Origin: Reyranella massiliensis 521
GTDB taxonomy: Bacteria > Pseudomonadota > Alphaproteobacteria > Reyranellales > Reyranellaceae
Assembly: GCA_945862125.1 (NCBI GenBank)
Contig: CAMAYC010000038.1
Coordinates: 1-40,802 of the forward strand
Direction of reading: 5' to 3'
DNA: 40,802 nucleotides
Within the stretch, counting starts at the first letter, position 1; every line of letters begins with the position of its first letter. Below the pieces are notes generated by a model. The model was not told the origin of the DNA. It made no database searches and saw only the letters and a list, made by a program, of their open reading frames with translations. Positions 23,242 to 31,293 of this stretch are shown here, piece by piece. Both the position numbers and the translations under genes were made by a program.

Positions 23242-23679
23242 CTAGCGCGAGAAGAAGATCGTCACCTTTCGGTCGACCACAGACGCGTCTTCCTTGCCGA
23301 GGCTCGTGTTCCCGAATGCCTCGGGGTCAGCCACGATATAGAGATGATTGGCCGGCACGCCGTCCCGGATCATCTGGGCCGCGACGGCCTGGGCGCGCGA
23401 CCGCGACAGCTTTTCGTTGAACGCCTTGTCTCCCAGCTTGTCGGTGTGGCCGATCAGGCAGATGACCGACACCTGTCGCGCCTTGGCCGTGGCCGCGGCT
23501 TGGGCAATGACGGGCTTGTTGTCGGGCCTGATCTGGGCGCTGCCAAGATCGAACAGCACGCGTGCCGGCGGCGGCTGGTTGCCGCCACCGCCGCGCGGGC
23601 AAGTGCCGACGGTTTGGGCGAAAGAAGGCGCGGCGGCGAGGAGGACGCCAGCCGCTGCGAGTACACCGAGTCTTTTCAC
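23242..23679 (-). CDS. OmpA-domain periplasmic protein
   Basis: 145 residues from GTG 23679, which overlaps the stop of the upstream isomerase gene (GTGA overlap). The signal peptide is KRLGVLAAAGVLLAAAPSFAQ. The rest is one OmpA-like peptidoglycan-binding domain: VLFDLGSAQIRPDNKPVIAQAA, then ICLIGHTDKLGDKAFNEKLS, then RSRAQAVAAQMIRDGV. The Asp and Arg that grip diaminopimelate are present (GHTD; SRSRA). It ends VDRKVTIFFSR. No membrane barrel is present, so it is a soluble periplasmic or wall-tethered protein. Role in the neighbouring catabolic cluster is unclear. Confidence 0.88.
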   Translation of the reverse strand: MKRLGVLAAAGVLLAAAPSFAQTVGTCPRGGGGNQPPPARVLFDLGSAQIRPDNKPVIAQAAATAKARQVSVICLIGHTDKLGDKAFNEKLSRSRAQAVAAQMIRDGVPANHLYIVADPEAFGNTSLGKEDASVVDRKVTIFFSR

Positions 23680-24272
23680 TTGAGCTCTCCCTTGAGGGCC
23701 ATTTCGACGAAGGGCAGACGATCGTTGCCGAAGAACATCATATCGCCCACGAAGCTGGTTGGCGCGCCGAACACGCCGCGCGTCACCGCTTCGTCGGTCG
23801 TGGCCTTGAGGCGATCCTTCACGTCCTGATCCTGGATCCGTTTGCCGAACTTTCCGGCATCGAGGCCGGTGGCCGTGAGCACCTTCGCCACTTCGGCAAT
23901 GTCGTTGAGGTTGCGGCCGTCGACCCACATCGCCTTGTAGATGGCGGGGTGGTAGCGCTCGAACAGGCCGTCGATCTGCGCCGCGGCGGCCCCGCGCATC
24001 AGGGCCAGCGTGTTCACCGGAAAGAACGGGTTGCGCCGGAACGGCACGCCGTAGTGCCGGGCCCACAGCGGCATGTCGAAGGCGCTCCATTTCGACTTCT
24101 GCTCGACCGTCATCGGCGAGGCATTGCCGGTCGCCTTGAAGACGCCGCCCAGCAGCATTGGCTTGCGCACCAGTGCAGCGCCGGCGCGCTTGGCGATGGC
24201 CTCGACCTGGGTGTCGGCCAGATAGCTGTAGGGGCTGCCGTAGTCGTAATAGAATTCCAGTGTGCGGGTCAT
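23676..24272 (-). CDS. 2-hydroxychromene-2-carboxylate isomerase-like protein (copy 1)
   Basis: 198 residues with the DsbA/GST-kappa fold signature. EFYYDYGSPYSYLADTQ contains Ser13 at the catalytic position. NPFFPVNTLALMRGA and the C-terminal AVTRGVFGAPTSFVGDMMFFGNDRL are family hallmarks. NahD-type enzymes isomerise hydroxychromene carboxylate in naphthalene breakdown with glutathione; relatives act on other aromatics. It is divergent from the SDR-Rieske pair (72-base gap), fitting a catabolic role. A paralogue lies at 27725-28351. Confidence 0.9.
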   Translation of the reverse strand: MTRTLEFYYDYGSPYSYLADTQVEAIAKRAGAALVRKPMLLGGVFKATGNASPMTVEQKSKWSAFDMPLWARHYGVPFRRNPFFPVNTLALMRGAAAAQIDGLFERYHPAIYKAMWVDGRNLNDIAEVAKVLTATGLDAGKFGKRIQDQDVKDRLKATTDEAVTRGVFGAPTSFVGDMMFFGNDRLPFVEMALKGELK

Positions 24273-24344
24273 GCGATCCTCTCGTCTTGTGGCAAGCCTG
24301 CGCCGCTTCTAGCTTGGCGACAAGAAAAGATCGGGAAAGGAAAC

Positions 24345-25100
24345 ATGAGTCGGGTCGCGGACAAGGTCGTCCTGGTGACAGGCGCGGGATCGGGTATCGG
24401 CCGCGCCGCGGCGAAGCTGCTGGCAGCCGAGGGTGCCACCGTGATTGTCAGCGATATCAACCAGTCGGGCGGCCTGGAAACGGTGCACCGGATCGGGGGA
24501 CGCGCCCGCTTCCTGTTGCACGACACCGCGCAGGAAACCGACTGGAAGCGGATCATCGACGATATCCTGGCGCGCGAGGGCCGGCTGGACGGCCTCGTCA
24601 ACAATGCCGGCATCGCAGGTCCGTTTCCCTCGACCTTCGAGAGCGAGACGGTCGAGCAATGGCAGCGCATCCTGTCGATCAACGTCCAGGGGGTGTTCCT
24701 GGGCTGCAAGCATGGCGTGCCGGCGATGCGCGGCTCGGGCGGCGGTTCGATCGTCAATCTCTCGTCACTCGCGGCCTTCCTCGGCACACCCGATCTCTCG
24801 GCCTACGGCGCCAGCAAGGGTGCGGTGCGGCAGTTCACCAAGACCGTGGCCATCGACTGCGCCCGCAAGGGCTACAAGGTGCGCTGCAATTCGGTGCATC
24901 CGGGTGTCATCCTGACGCCGATGGGCGAGGGCATCCTGCCCAGCGACAGGGCCAGGGAACGGATGCGAAAACACATTCCCATCGGCGAATTCGGTGCGCC
25001 CGAGGACATCGCCTATGGCATCCTCTACCTGATTTCCGACGAATCGCGCTTCGTCACCGGCACCGAGCTGGTGATCGACGGCGGCATGAACGCGATCTGA
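24345..25100 (+). CDS. SDR-family oxidoreductase (FabG-like)
   Basis: 251 residues from ATG 24345, preceded by a strong GGGAAAGG site. VTGAGSGIGR at 11-20 binds the cofactor, SDIN at 36-39 (Asp37) suggests NAD(H) preference, NNAG is at 86-89, and the triad is Ser141, Tyr154 and Lys158 (SAYGASKGAV). The end VTGTELVIDGGMNAI is classic. A complete, probably active alcohol or diol dehydrogenase. The Rieske oxygenase gene begins 14 bases downstream; a cis-diol dehydrogenase acting on the oxygenase product is a natural hypothesis, unproven. Confidence 0.94.
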   Translation: MSRVADKVVLVTGAGSGIGRAAAKLLAAEGATVIVSDINQSGGLETVHRIGGRARFLLHDTAQETDWKRIIDDILAREGRLDGLVNNAGIAGPFPSTFESETVEQWQRILSINVQGVFLGCKHGVPAMRGSGGGSIVNLSSLAAFLGTPDLSAYGASKGAVRQFTKTVAIDCARKGYKVRCNSVHPGVILTPMGEGILPSDRARERMRKHIPIGEFGAPEDIAYGILYLISDESRFVTGTELVIDGGMNAI

Positions 25101-25114
25101 CAGCGGAGCACGCT

Positions 25115-26263
25115 ATGCAGCACGTCGACCAGGTGGCCTATATCGAGCGCATGCACGGCATGGCGCGCGCCAATGCGCGCGATGACGGCGAGGTCAGCCA
25201 CACGTCGGTCGAGGCGTATTTCGACACCGCTCGCTTCGAACGCGAGAAGGAAGTGCTATTCCGCAAGTATCCGGTCGTGGTCGCGTTCTCCGCCCAGCTG
25301 CGCAAGGCCGGCGACTTCGTCGCCAACAACGACTCCGGCCAGCCGATTCTGGTCACCCGCGGTGCCGACGGCAAGCTGCGGGCCTTCCTGAATGTCTGCC
25401 GCCACCGCAGCGCCACCGTGGAACTGAAGCCTTGCGGTTCAGCAAAGCGCGCTTTCGTCTGCCCCTATCACGGCTGGAGCTACGACCTCACGGGTCGGCT
25501 GGTCGGTATCACCGATGGAGCGTGGTTCGGCGAGGTCGATCGCGCGATGCACGGGCTGCGCCCGCTCGCCGTCGCCGAGCGCTGCGGCATGGTCTTCGTC
25601 GTGCCGACGGCACTCGAGCCGGGCCAGAGCGCCGACATCGACATGGATGCTTTTCTCGGACCGGTTAAGGCCGATCTCGCGTCCTGGGACATGCAGGACT
25701 GGGACGTGCAAAGCACGACGCCGATCCGTCCGCGCATGAACTGGAAGCTGGTGATCGACACCTTCCTCGAACTCTATCACTTCCGCTATCTGCACGGCGC
25801 CAGCGTGGCGCCACTGTTTCTCGACAACATCACCGCATACGAACGTCGCGAGCGGCACTCCCGTTTCGCCGTCTGCAAGCCGTCGATTCTCGAAGTGGAG
25901 AACATGCCGCGCGAGACCTGGCAGCTCCGCGACCATGCGGTCGTGCTCTACAACCTCTTCCCCAATACGGTGCTGGCGTATACCCAGGACCATTGCGGCG
26001 TCTTTACCAGCTTTCCGGTGTCGCCCGACGAGGCGCTGATCAACGTCTCGATCCTGGTCGATCCCGTGGAGCGGGCGAAGAAGCCGGAAAGCTATTGGAA
26101 GGCCAACCAGGATCTGATCCTGTCGGCGCTCGCCGAGGATTTCACTGTTGGCGCCAGCATTCAGGCAAATTTCAGAAGCGGCGCCAACCGCGTGCAGACC
26201 TTCGGCAAATTCGAGAAGGCCCTGGGCTGGTATCACCAGGAAATCGCTGACGCCTTGCGTTAG
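25115..26263 (+). CDS. Rieske non-heme iron oxygenase, alpha subunit
   Basis: 382 residues from ATG 25115. The Rieske [2Fe-2S] site is C95-x-H97 and C116-x2-H119 (NVCRHRS; VCPYHGWSYDLTG). The catalytic iron site is in FLELYHFRYLH, with H222 and H227 and Glu219 at the bridging position usually held by Asp; the third ligand is probably the Asp of LAEDFTVGASIQ. It hydroxylates or dihydroxylates an aromatic or other ring, or demethylates. No small subunit, ferredoxin or reductase gene is in the window, so electrons must come from elsewhere. Co-transcribed with the SDR 14 bases upstream. Confidence 0.93.
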   Translation: MQHVDQVAYIERMHGMARANARDDGEVSHTSVEAYFDTARFEREKEVLFRKYPVVVAFSAQLRKAGDFVANNDSGQPILVTRGADGKLRAFLNVCRHRSATVELKPCGSAKRAFVCPYHGWSYDLTGRLVGITDGAWFGEVDRAMHGLRPLAVAERCGMVFVVPTALEPGQSADIDMDAFLGPVKADLASWDMQDWDVQSTTPIRPRMNWKLVIDTFLELYHFRYLHGASVAPLFLDNITAYERRERHSRFAVCKPSILEVENMPRETWQLRDHAVVLYNLFPNTVLAYTQDHCGVFTSFPVSPDEALINVSILVDPVERAKKPESYWKANQDLILSALAEDFTVGASIQANFRSGANRVQTFGKFEKALGWYHQEIADALR

Positions 26264-26286
26264 CGATTTCTGGCTCTCGTGCTCCA

Positions 26287-26351
26287 GTGGCTTGTTTACA
26301 AGCCACGAATTACAAGCGCTGCCGCCCGCCAGTAGCGCCTAAAGGCGCTAC
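26287..26351. terminator. Two hairpins between convergent genes
   Basis: GTGGCTTG TTTA CAAGCCAC (26287-26306) and GTAGCGCC TAAA GGCGCTAC (26332-26351) are perfect 8-bp stems with 4-base loops. They lie between the Rieske gene and the convergent exported-protein gene; the second covers that gene's stop codon. T-runs are poor, so they may act as mutual transcript ends or mRNA 3' protection. Confidence 0.5.
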
Positions 26352-26866
26352 TTGATGTTTACCTGGTAGCTGAGCTTTTCGCCGTCCGTGGCGGTGAGCT
26401 GGGTGAAGCCCAGCATCTTCAGCAGGTCGTAGAAGTTGGCATCCTCGGCCACCGTGCGCTCCTGGAAGAACGGCGACAGGCGCGACATGGTCGTCATGTT
26501 CGCTAGGATCGCGCGGATCCGGTAGATCGAGGCCAGTTCGCCCGGCTGCAGGCCGACGATGATCATCTTCTCGGCCTTGTCGCCCTTGACGAATACCGAA
26601 TAGGGAACGCGGTAGGCCGACTGGATCGTGCCCTGCGAGACCACGGTGACGAACTGCACGCGTTGCGCCCGCTCGGCGCCCTGGATGGTCTGCATCGGCG
26701 AGGTGTAGTTCTCGACGGTCGTCGGCTTGGGATAGTAATAGCCGACATACTTGTCCTCGACGGCTGGGGCAGCGGCGGCCGGCGCCGGCTTGGCGGGCTG
26801 CGCCTGGGCGGGCAGGGCGGCAAAAGCCACGGCGACGACGACACAAGCAGCGATTTTCTTGAACAT
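26348..26866 (-). CDS. Exported protein of unknown function
   Basis: 172 residues from ATG 26866. Signal peptide FKKIAACVVVAVAFAALPAQAQ, then a Pro/Ala linker and a conserved-looking body with DKYVGYYYPKP, RVQFVTVVSQG, YSVFVKGDKAEKMIIVGL, YRIRAILANMT and NFYDLLKMLGFTQLT, ending YQVNIK. I do not recognise a named domain with confidence. Likely periplasmic. It starts 26 bases after the SDR gene, so it is the last member of a leftward pirin - isomerase - SDR - exported protein run. Confidence 0.8.
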   Translation of the reverse strand: MFKKIAACVVVAVAFAALPAQAQPAKPAPAAAAPAVEDKYVGYYYPKPTTVENYTSPMQTIQGAERAQRVQFVTVVSQGTIQSAYRVPYSVFVKGDKAEKMIIVGLQPGELASIYRIRAILANMTTMSRLSPFFQERTVAEDANFYDLLKMLGFTQLTATDGEKLSYQVNIK

Positions 26867-26892
26867 TCCCGGCTCTCCCAAGGTGCGGCAGA

Positions 26893-27666
26893 CTAGAACA
26901 ACGTATAGCCGCCATCGATAACGAAGTCGCGCCCCGTCGTATAGGCGGTGGCGTCGCTGGCCAGATAGACGGCGATCGGGCCGAAATCGGCGCCGACGCC
27001 CCAGCGGCGCTCCGGGATGCGCGGCATCACATTGGCCGCGAATTTCTCGTTGCCGAAGGCATTGGCCGTCATCTCGGTCTCGATCCAGCCCGGCAGGATC
27101 GAATTGACGGCGATCTTGTAGCGCGCCAGTTCGACGGCGAGCGCGCGCACCATGGCGGTGACGCCGCCCTTGCTGGCGCCGTAGTGGCTGGAGCGGGCCG
27201 CGCCCTCGATGGCCGCGGTGCTGGCCATTGCGACCAGCGAGCCGCCCTTGCCGCGCTCGGCCATGTGCCTGGCGGCGGCGCGGAAGGTGAAGAAGACGCC
27301 ATCGAGATTGACCCGCATGACCCGGCGCCACTCCTCGGTGGTCATCTCGAGGATGGCGCCCTTTCCGCGGCCCGAGACGCCCGAGTTGGCGACACAATTG
27401 TCGACATGGCCCATGGTCTTGACCGTCTCGGCGAAGCCCGCCTCGACCTGCTTCTCGTCGCCGACGTCGACGATCTGGGTGTGCACCTTGCGGCCATGAC
27501 GCTTCAGCTTCTCTGCAGCGGCGGCGTTCTTGGCGGGGTTGGTCCCCCAGATGCAGACATCGGCGCCTGCTTCGGCCAGCGCCTCGGCCATGCCGAGGCC
27601 AATGCCGCCGTTGCCACCGGTGATCAGCGACACCTTGCCCGTCAGATCGAAGCCCTTGTAGGCCAT
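26893..27666 (-). CDS. SDR-family oxidoreductase
   Basis: 257 residues from ATG 27666, chosen because AGGGGGA lies 6 bases upstream; the frame to 27750 overlaps the preceding gene. TGGNGGIG at 16-23, ANSG at 93-96 in place of NNAG, and a complete triad Ser149, Tyr162, Lys166 (SSHYGASKGGV). The end TTGRDFVIDGGYTLF is typical of FabG/gluconate dehydrogenase-like SDRs. A cytoplasmic NAD(P)-dependent dehydrogenase of unknown substrate, downstream of the second isomerase copy. Confidence 0.93.
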   Translation of the reverse strand: MAYKGFDLTGKVSLITGGNGGIGLGMAEALAEAGADVCIWGTNPAKNAAAAEKLKRHGRKVHTQIVDVGDEKQVEAGFAETVKTMGHVDNCVANSGVSGRGKGAILEMTTEEWRRVMRVNLDGVFFTFRAAARHMAERGKGGSLVAMASTAAIEGAARSSHYGASKGGVTAMVRALAVELARYKIAVNSILPGWIETEMTANAFGNEKFAANVMPRIPERRWGVGADFGPIAVYLASDATAYTTGRDFVIDGGYTLF

Positions 27667-27724
27667 CAGCGTTCCCCCTGGAAAGTCGGCCGGGATAAAA
27701 CCCCGCCCGGCCCGCATCGTCAAT

Positions 27725-28351
27725 TCACGAGCGGGGCCACGTTCCGGCATAGGGCGTGCGCAGGGTCCGTTCGATCATTTCCAGACGGTCCTGGCCGTAA
27801 AACATGTCGCCGTCGACGAAATAGGTCGGCGAGCCGAACACCGAACGCTGGATCGCCTCCTCGGTATTGGCCTGGTAGATCGCCTGCACTTGTGGCGACA
27901 GCGCGAGGTCGAGCAGCGGCGCCGGGTCGACGCCGGCGCTGCGGCCGATCTCGGCCAGGGCCGACTGGTCGGCCAGGTCGGCGTCGCGCTGCCAGTGCGC
28001 TTCCAGCAGCGCGTGGGCCAGGCCGTCGATGTCGAGGCCGAGCGTGAGACCGGCGATCAGCATGCCGTTGGGCAGGGTGATGTCGTTGGCGTGATGGGTC
28101 GGGATACGGCCGATCCACGGCGCGCCGCGCTCCTCGCTCCAGCGCTCGATCTCGCGGCCGAAGAAGTAGGCGCCATGAGCGCGGCTGCGCCCGCGGAACG
28201 GCACGGCACCGCCTTCGGCCACGACGCGGCGCAGGTCGACGGGCCTGTGGGCGATCTTCCGTCCGGATGCGGCCGCGATCGCCATGAAGCGTGCCGAGCC
28301 GAGATAGGCGAAGGCAGAGTGCGCCGCGTAAAAATACTCGATGACCTTCAC
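27725..28351 (-). CDS. 2-hydroxychromene-2-carboxylate isomerase-like protein (copy 2)
   Basis: 208 residues from GTG 28351, placed by GGGGGAG just upstream; an ATG at 28378 is the alternative. KVIEYFYAAHSAFAYLGSARF holds Ser12 at the catalytic position, although the usual SPYSY context is changed to SAFAY. HRPVDLRRVV, NGMLIAGLTLGLD and the family-defining AIQRSVFGSPTYFVDGDMFYGQDRLEMIE follow. Same DsbA-like family as copy 1 but clearly diverged, so likely a different substrate. Paired with the SDR gene 58 bases downstream. Confidence 0.88.
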   Translation of the reverse strand: MKVIEYFYAAHSAFAYLGSARFMAIAAASGRKIAHRPVDLRRVVAEGGAVPFRGRSRAHGAYFFGREIERWSEERGAPWIGRIPTHHANDITLPNGMLIAGLTLGLDIDGLAHALLEAHWQRDADLADQSALAEIGRSAGVDPAPLLDLALSPQVQAIYQANTEEAIQRSVFGSPTYFVDGDMFYGQDRLEMIERTLRTPYAGTWPRS

Positions 28352-28409
28352 GTTCTCCCCCGTCGGATGTCGCGCCATCCTAGGGGGAAGAGCGCCGGGC
28401 AAGAAGGAC

Positions 28410-29126
28410 TCAGTTCAACCGGTCGGTCTCGACCATCACGATCTCGGAATCCTCGAGCGCGGTGATCGCGATCTCGTCCTGGTCTACCGTGGCCACGCCG
28501 TCGCGTGCCTTGGCGGTCACCGGGTCGCCGTCGCCACCCCGCACCTCGATCTTGCCCTTGGCGGGCACGAGATAGGCAGGCTTGCCACCCAGCTTCTGGC
28601 GGATCGTCTGGCCCGCCTTCAGCGTACCGGCAAACAGCGCGCCGTCGGCGTAGAGCGGAATCGCTCCGTCGTGGCCGCGGCCCGATGCCAGCGGCACCAG
28701 CTTGCCGTCGCGCGCAGCGGCCGGAAACTGCACCGTCTCCCAGCGTGCCGGGACGCCTTGCTTGTTGGGCAGGATCCAGATCTGGAACAGCTCGGTCTCC
28801 TCGTCCTCGCGGTTGTACTCGGCATGCTTGATGCCGTTACCGGCGCTCATCACCTGGATCTGGCCTGCTTCGGTGCGGCCCTCGTTGCCGAGGTGATCCT
28901 GATGGGTGATCGCGCCCTTGATGACGTAGGTCACGATCTCCATGTCGCGATGGGGATGCGGCGGGAAGCCGGAGTCCGGCGCGATGCGGTCGTTGTTCCA
29001 CACCCGGAGCGCACCCCAGTGGACGCGGTCGGGGTTGCGGTATTCGGCGAAGCTGAAATGGAAGTTGGCGTTCAGCCAACCGTGGTCGGACTTGCCGAGT
29101 TTCTCGAAGGGTCTGAGTTCGATCAT
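28410..29126 (-). CDS. Pirin-family protein (quercetin 2,3-dioxygenase-like)
   Basis: 238 residues, the size of the E. coli YhhW-type bicupins. The N-terminal cupin has FPPHPHRDMEIVTYVIKGAITHQDHLGN, with three metal-binding histidines (His-x-His and a later His), and NGIKHAEYN provides a further ligand region. ELFQIWILPNKQG is a standard pirin motif. The second cupin is metal-free. YhhW cleaves quercetin in vitro; in vivo roles of pirins vary. It heads a leftward run of isomerase and SDR genes, fitting flavonoid or aromatic metabolism, though the link is by position only. Confidence 0.92.
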   Translation of the reverse strand: MIELRPFEKLGKSDHGWLNANFHFSFAEYRNPDRVHWGALRVWNNDRIAPDSGFPPHPHRDMEIVTYVIKGAITHQDHLGNEGRTEAGQIQVMSAGNGIKHAEYNREDEETELFQIWILPNKQGVPARWETVQFPAAARDGKLVPLASGRGHDGAIPLYADGALFAGTLKAGQTIRQKLGGKPAYLVPAKGKIEVRGGDGDPVTAKARDGVATVDQDEIAITALEDSEIVMVETDRLN

Positions 29127-29208
29127 GGTGTTTACCTCTTGGCCCCCAAGATGGCGCCGCCAAGGGCGGGATCAAGTTTCTGGTTGGTAACGGCCGCTTT
29201 CGGCAGCT

Positions 29209-31293
29209 CTAGCGGCCTTCGCGCCACCAGGCGCTGCCGATCGCCATCAGGAAGGCAATCGCCACCAGGATGCCCGGCAGCAGCGGCAGCTGGTTGATGC
29301 CGGCCACCGTATAGCCCTCGTTGCGGCGGAGCCCGATCCAGTCGGAACCGCCGGCGGCACGGCCCGGGCGCACGGTGCGGATGTCCGGCTCCGGCTGGTC
29401 GACCAGCCACAGCAGGCCGCCGCCCGAGGCCTCGACCAGCGGCTTCAGCTTGGCGTCGGTCGCGCGGACGTCGGAGAATTCCAGCGGGTCGGGGCTGCCG
29501 ACCGCCGCCACGGTGCGGAGCGTGCCGTCGTCGAAGCGGTAGAGGCCGGGCTTGTCGACATCGACGACACCAAGCCCAAGGCCGGGCGCCGTCTGGCGCA
29601 GGGGAAGCGTGCGGGTGCTGCCGTCGGGTGAGGTCATGGTGACCTGCGGGAATGTCGTGGCGAGGGTGCGGCGCGTCACTTCGATACGGCCACCGACCGC
29701 TGTCGCCTTGAGCGCCTCTTCCTCGAGATCGGGTTCCTTCATCAGCCAGTGGGCGACACGGCGGACCAGCTCGGGCTGCGGGCCGCCGCCGTCGATGCCA
29801 CGGTTCCACAGCCACAGGTGATCCGACATGAGCTGGGCCACGCGGCCCTCGCCGACGCGATCGAGAACCACCAGCGGCTTGTCCTCGGCGCCCGACAGGA
29901 CGGCGTTGCCGCGCTCGGTGCGCGAGGTGACGAGGCGGAACCAGCGGCCCCATTCCGGGTCCTTGTCGGGCTGGCCGGCCTGCGGCAGGTTGGCGGTGAC
30001 CGGATGGCGCTGGCCGATTTCGCTGACTTTCGGCTTGAACGGCGTCTCCAGCACGTCGCCCAGCGGCGCCGCCGGCAGGATGGCGCCCAGCGGCGTGCGA
30101 TAGAGCGAGCGCGCGGTGGCGAACACCGGTCCGACCGAGACCAGCAGCGCGCCGCCGCCCTTCACGTATTCCGCGATATTGCGGAAATACTCGCGGGTGA
30201 TCAGGTTCCCCGACTCGTAGCGATCGAAGATGATGAGGTCGAATTCCTTGAGCTTCTGCTCGAACAGCTCGCGCATCGGGAAGACGATCAGCGACAGTTC
30301 GCGCACTGGCGTGAAATCGTCCTTCTGCGGCGTGCGGAGGATGGTGAAGTGGACCAGGTCGACCGCGGGATCGCTCTTCAGTAGGTTCCGCCAGGCCCGC
30401 TCGCCCTGGTAGGGCTCGCCCGACACCAGCAGCACGCGCAGCCGGTCGCGCACGCCGTTGATGGTGAAGAGAGCGCGGTTGTTGTCGAGCGTGAGTTCGC
30501 TCGGCCCGGCGCCGACCTCGATCTCCACGACATTGGCGCCCGGGTTGCCGACGACGATCGGCAGTTCTATCGAGCGGCCGACGGGCACGTCGAGACGGCG
30601 CACGACATCGCCGCCGACAGATAATGTGATCGGCGCGGTGCCGCCGGCCGGATCCTCGATCCGGAACTTGGTCGTCACTTCGCGGCCGACCACGCCGAAA
30701 CGAGGCGACTGCTCGACCACGATCAGCCGGTCGCGCTCGTTCTTCTTGCCGGCGATCAGCCCGTGCAATGGCGCACCGCCCAGTTCCGGCGGCAGGCCAA
30801 CCGGCACGTCGTGGACCTGGCCGTCGGTCAGCAGCACGACGCCCGCCAGTCGTTCCGGCGGAACCTCCACCAGCGCCGAGCGCATGGTCTCGATCAGGCG
30901 CGTACCGCCCGGGCGTTCGCTTCCGAGCTGGATCTGGGCCGGCGGCAGAACGACCTCGCGAATCTCGAGGCCTTCCTGCTGGCCGAGCTTGCGCTTCAGC
31001 GCCTCGCGCGCGGTCTGCACCTGCCTCCGACGTTCGCCAATGGCCATCGAATCGCTGTCGTCGATCACGACCAGCGCAACGTCGGCGATCGGCTTGCGCT
31101 GTTCCTCGATCAGGGCAGGATTGGCCAGCGCCGCCAGGACGACGGCGATCGAGCCCAGCCGCCAGATCGTGCCGCGGGCGCCGGCGCGCAGGCCGAGCAG
31201 GACCAGCACCAGCCCGACGCCGCCCAGCACGGCCAGCACCTGCCACGGCAGCAGCGGATCGAAGGCGACGGAGACGGCCGACGTCGGGTTCAT
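29209..31293 (-). CDS. VWA/GATase-like membrane protein of the MoxR-DUF58 system
   Basis: 694 residues. Two membrane helices lie near the N-terminus (about 17-36 and 45-60), one more at the C-terminus (LLPGILVAIAFLMAIGSAWW). A VWA-like domain starts with ALVVIDDSDSM, a DxSxS MIDAS pattern, and VVLLTDGQ. The central part (LIIFDRYESGNLITREYFRNIAEYVKGGGALLV) is like the class I glutamine-amidotransferase-like fold found in these proteins, with no catalytic Cys seen. The ATG overlaps the stop of the DUF4159 gene (ATGA). Probably a periplasm-facing scaffold of the system; function unknown. Confidence 0.85.
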   Translation of the reverse strand: MNPTSAVSVAFDPLLPWQVLAVLGGVGLVLVLLGLRAGARGTIWRLGSIAVVLAALANPALIEEQRKPIADVALVVIDDSDSMAIGERRRQVQTAREALKRKLGQQEGLEIREVVLPPAQIQLGSERPGGTRLIETMRSALVEVPPERLAGVVLLTDGQVHDVPVGLPPELGGAPLHGLIAGKKNERDRLIVVEQSPRFGVVGREVTTKFRIEDPAGGTAPITLSVGGDVVRRLDVPVGRSIELPIVVGNPGANVVEIEVGAGPSELTLDNNRALFTINGVRDRLRVLLVSGEPYQGERAWRNLLKSDPAVDLVHFTILRTPQKDDFTPVRELSLIVFPMRELFEQKLKEFDLIIFDRYESGNLITREYFRNIAEYVKGGGALLVSVGPVFATARSLYRTPLGAILPAAPLGDVLETPFKPKVSEIGQRHPVTANLPQAGQPDKDPEWGRWFRLVTSRTERGNAVLSGAEDKPLVVLDRVGEGRVAQLMSDHLWLWNRGIDGGGPQPELVRRVAHWLMKEPDLEEEALKATAVGGRIEVTRRTLATTFPQVTMTSPDGSTRTLPLRQTAPGLGLGVVDVDKPGLYRFDDGTLRTVAAVGSPDPLEFSDVRATDAKLKPLVEASGGGLLWLVDQPEPDIRTVRPGRAAGGSDWIGLRRNEGYTVAGINQLPLLPGILVAIAFLMAIGSAWWREGR

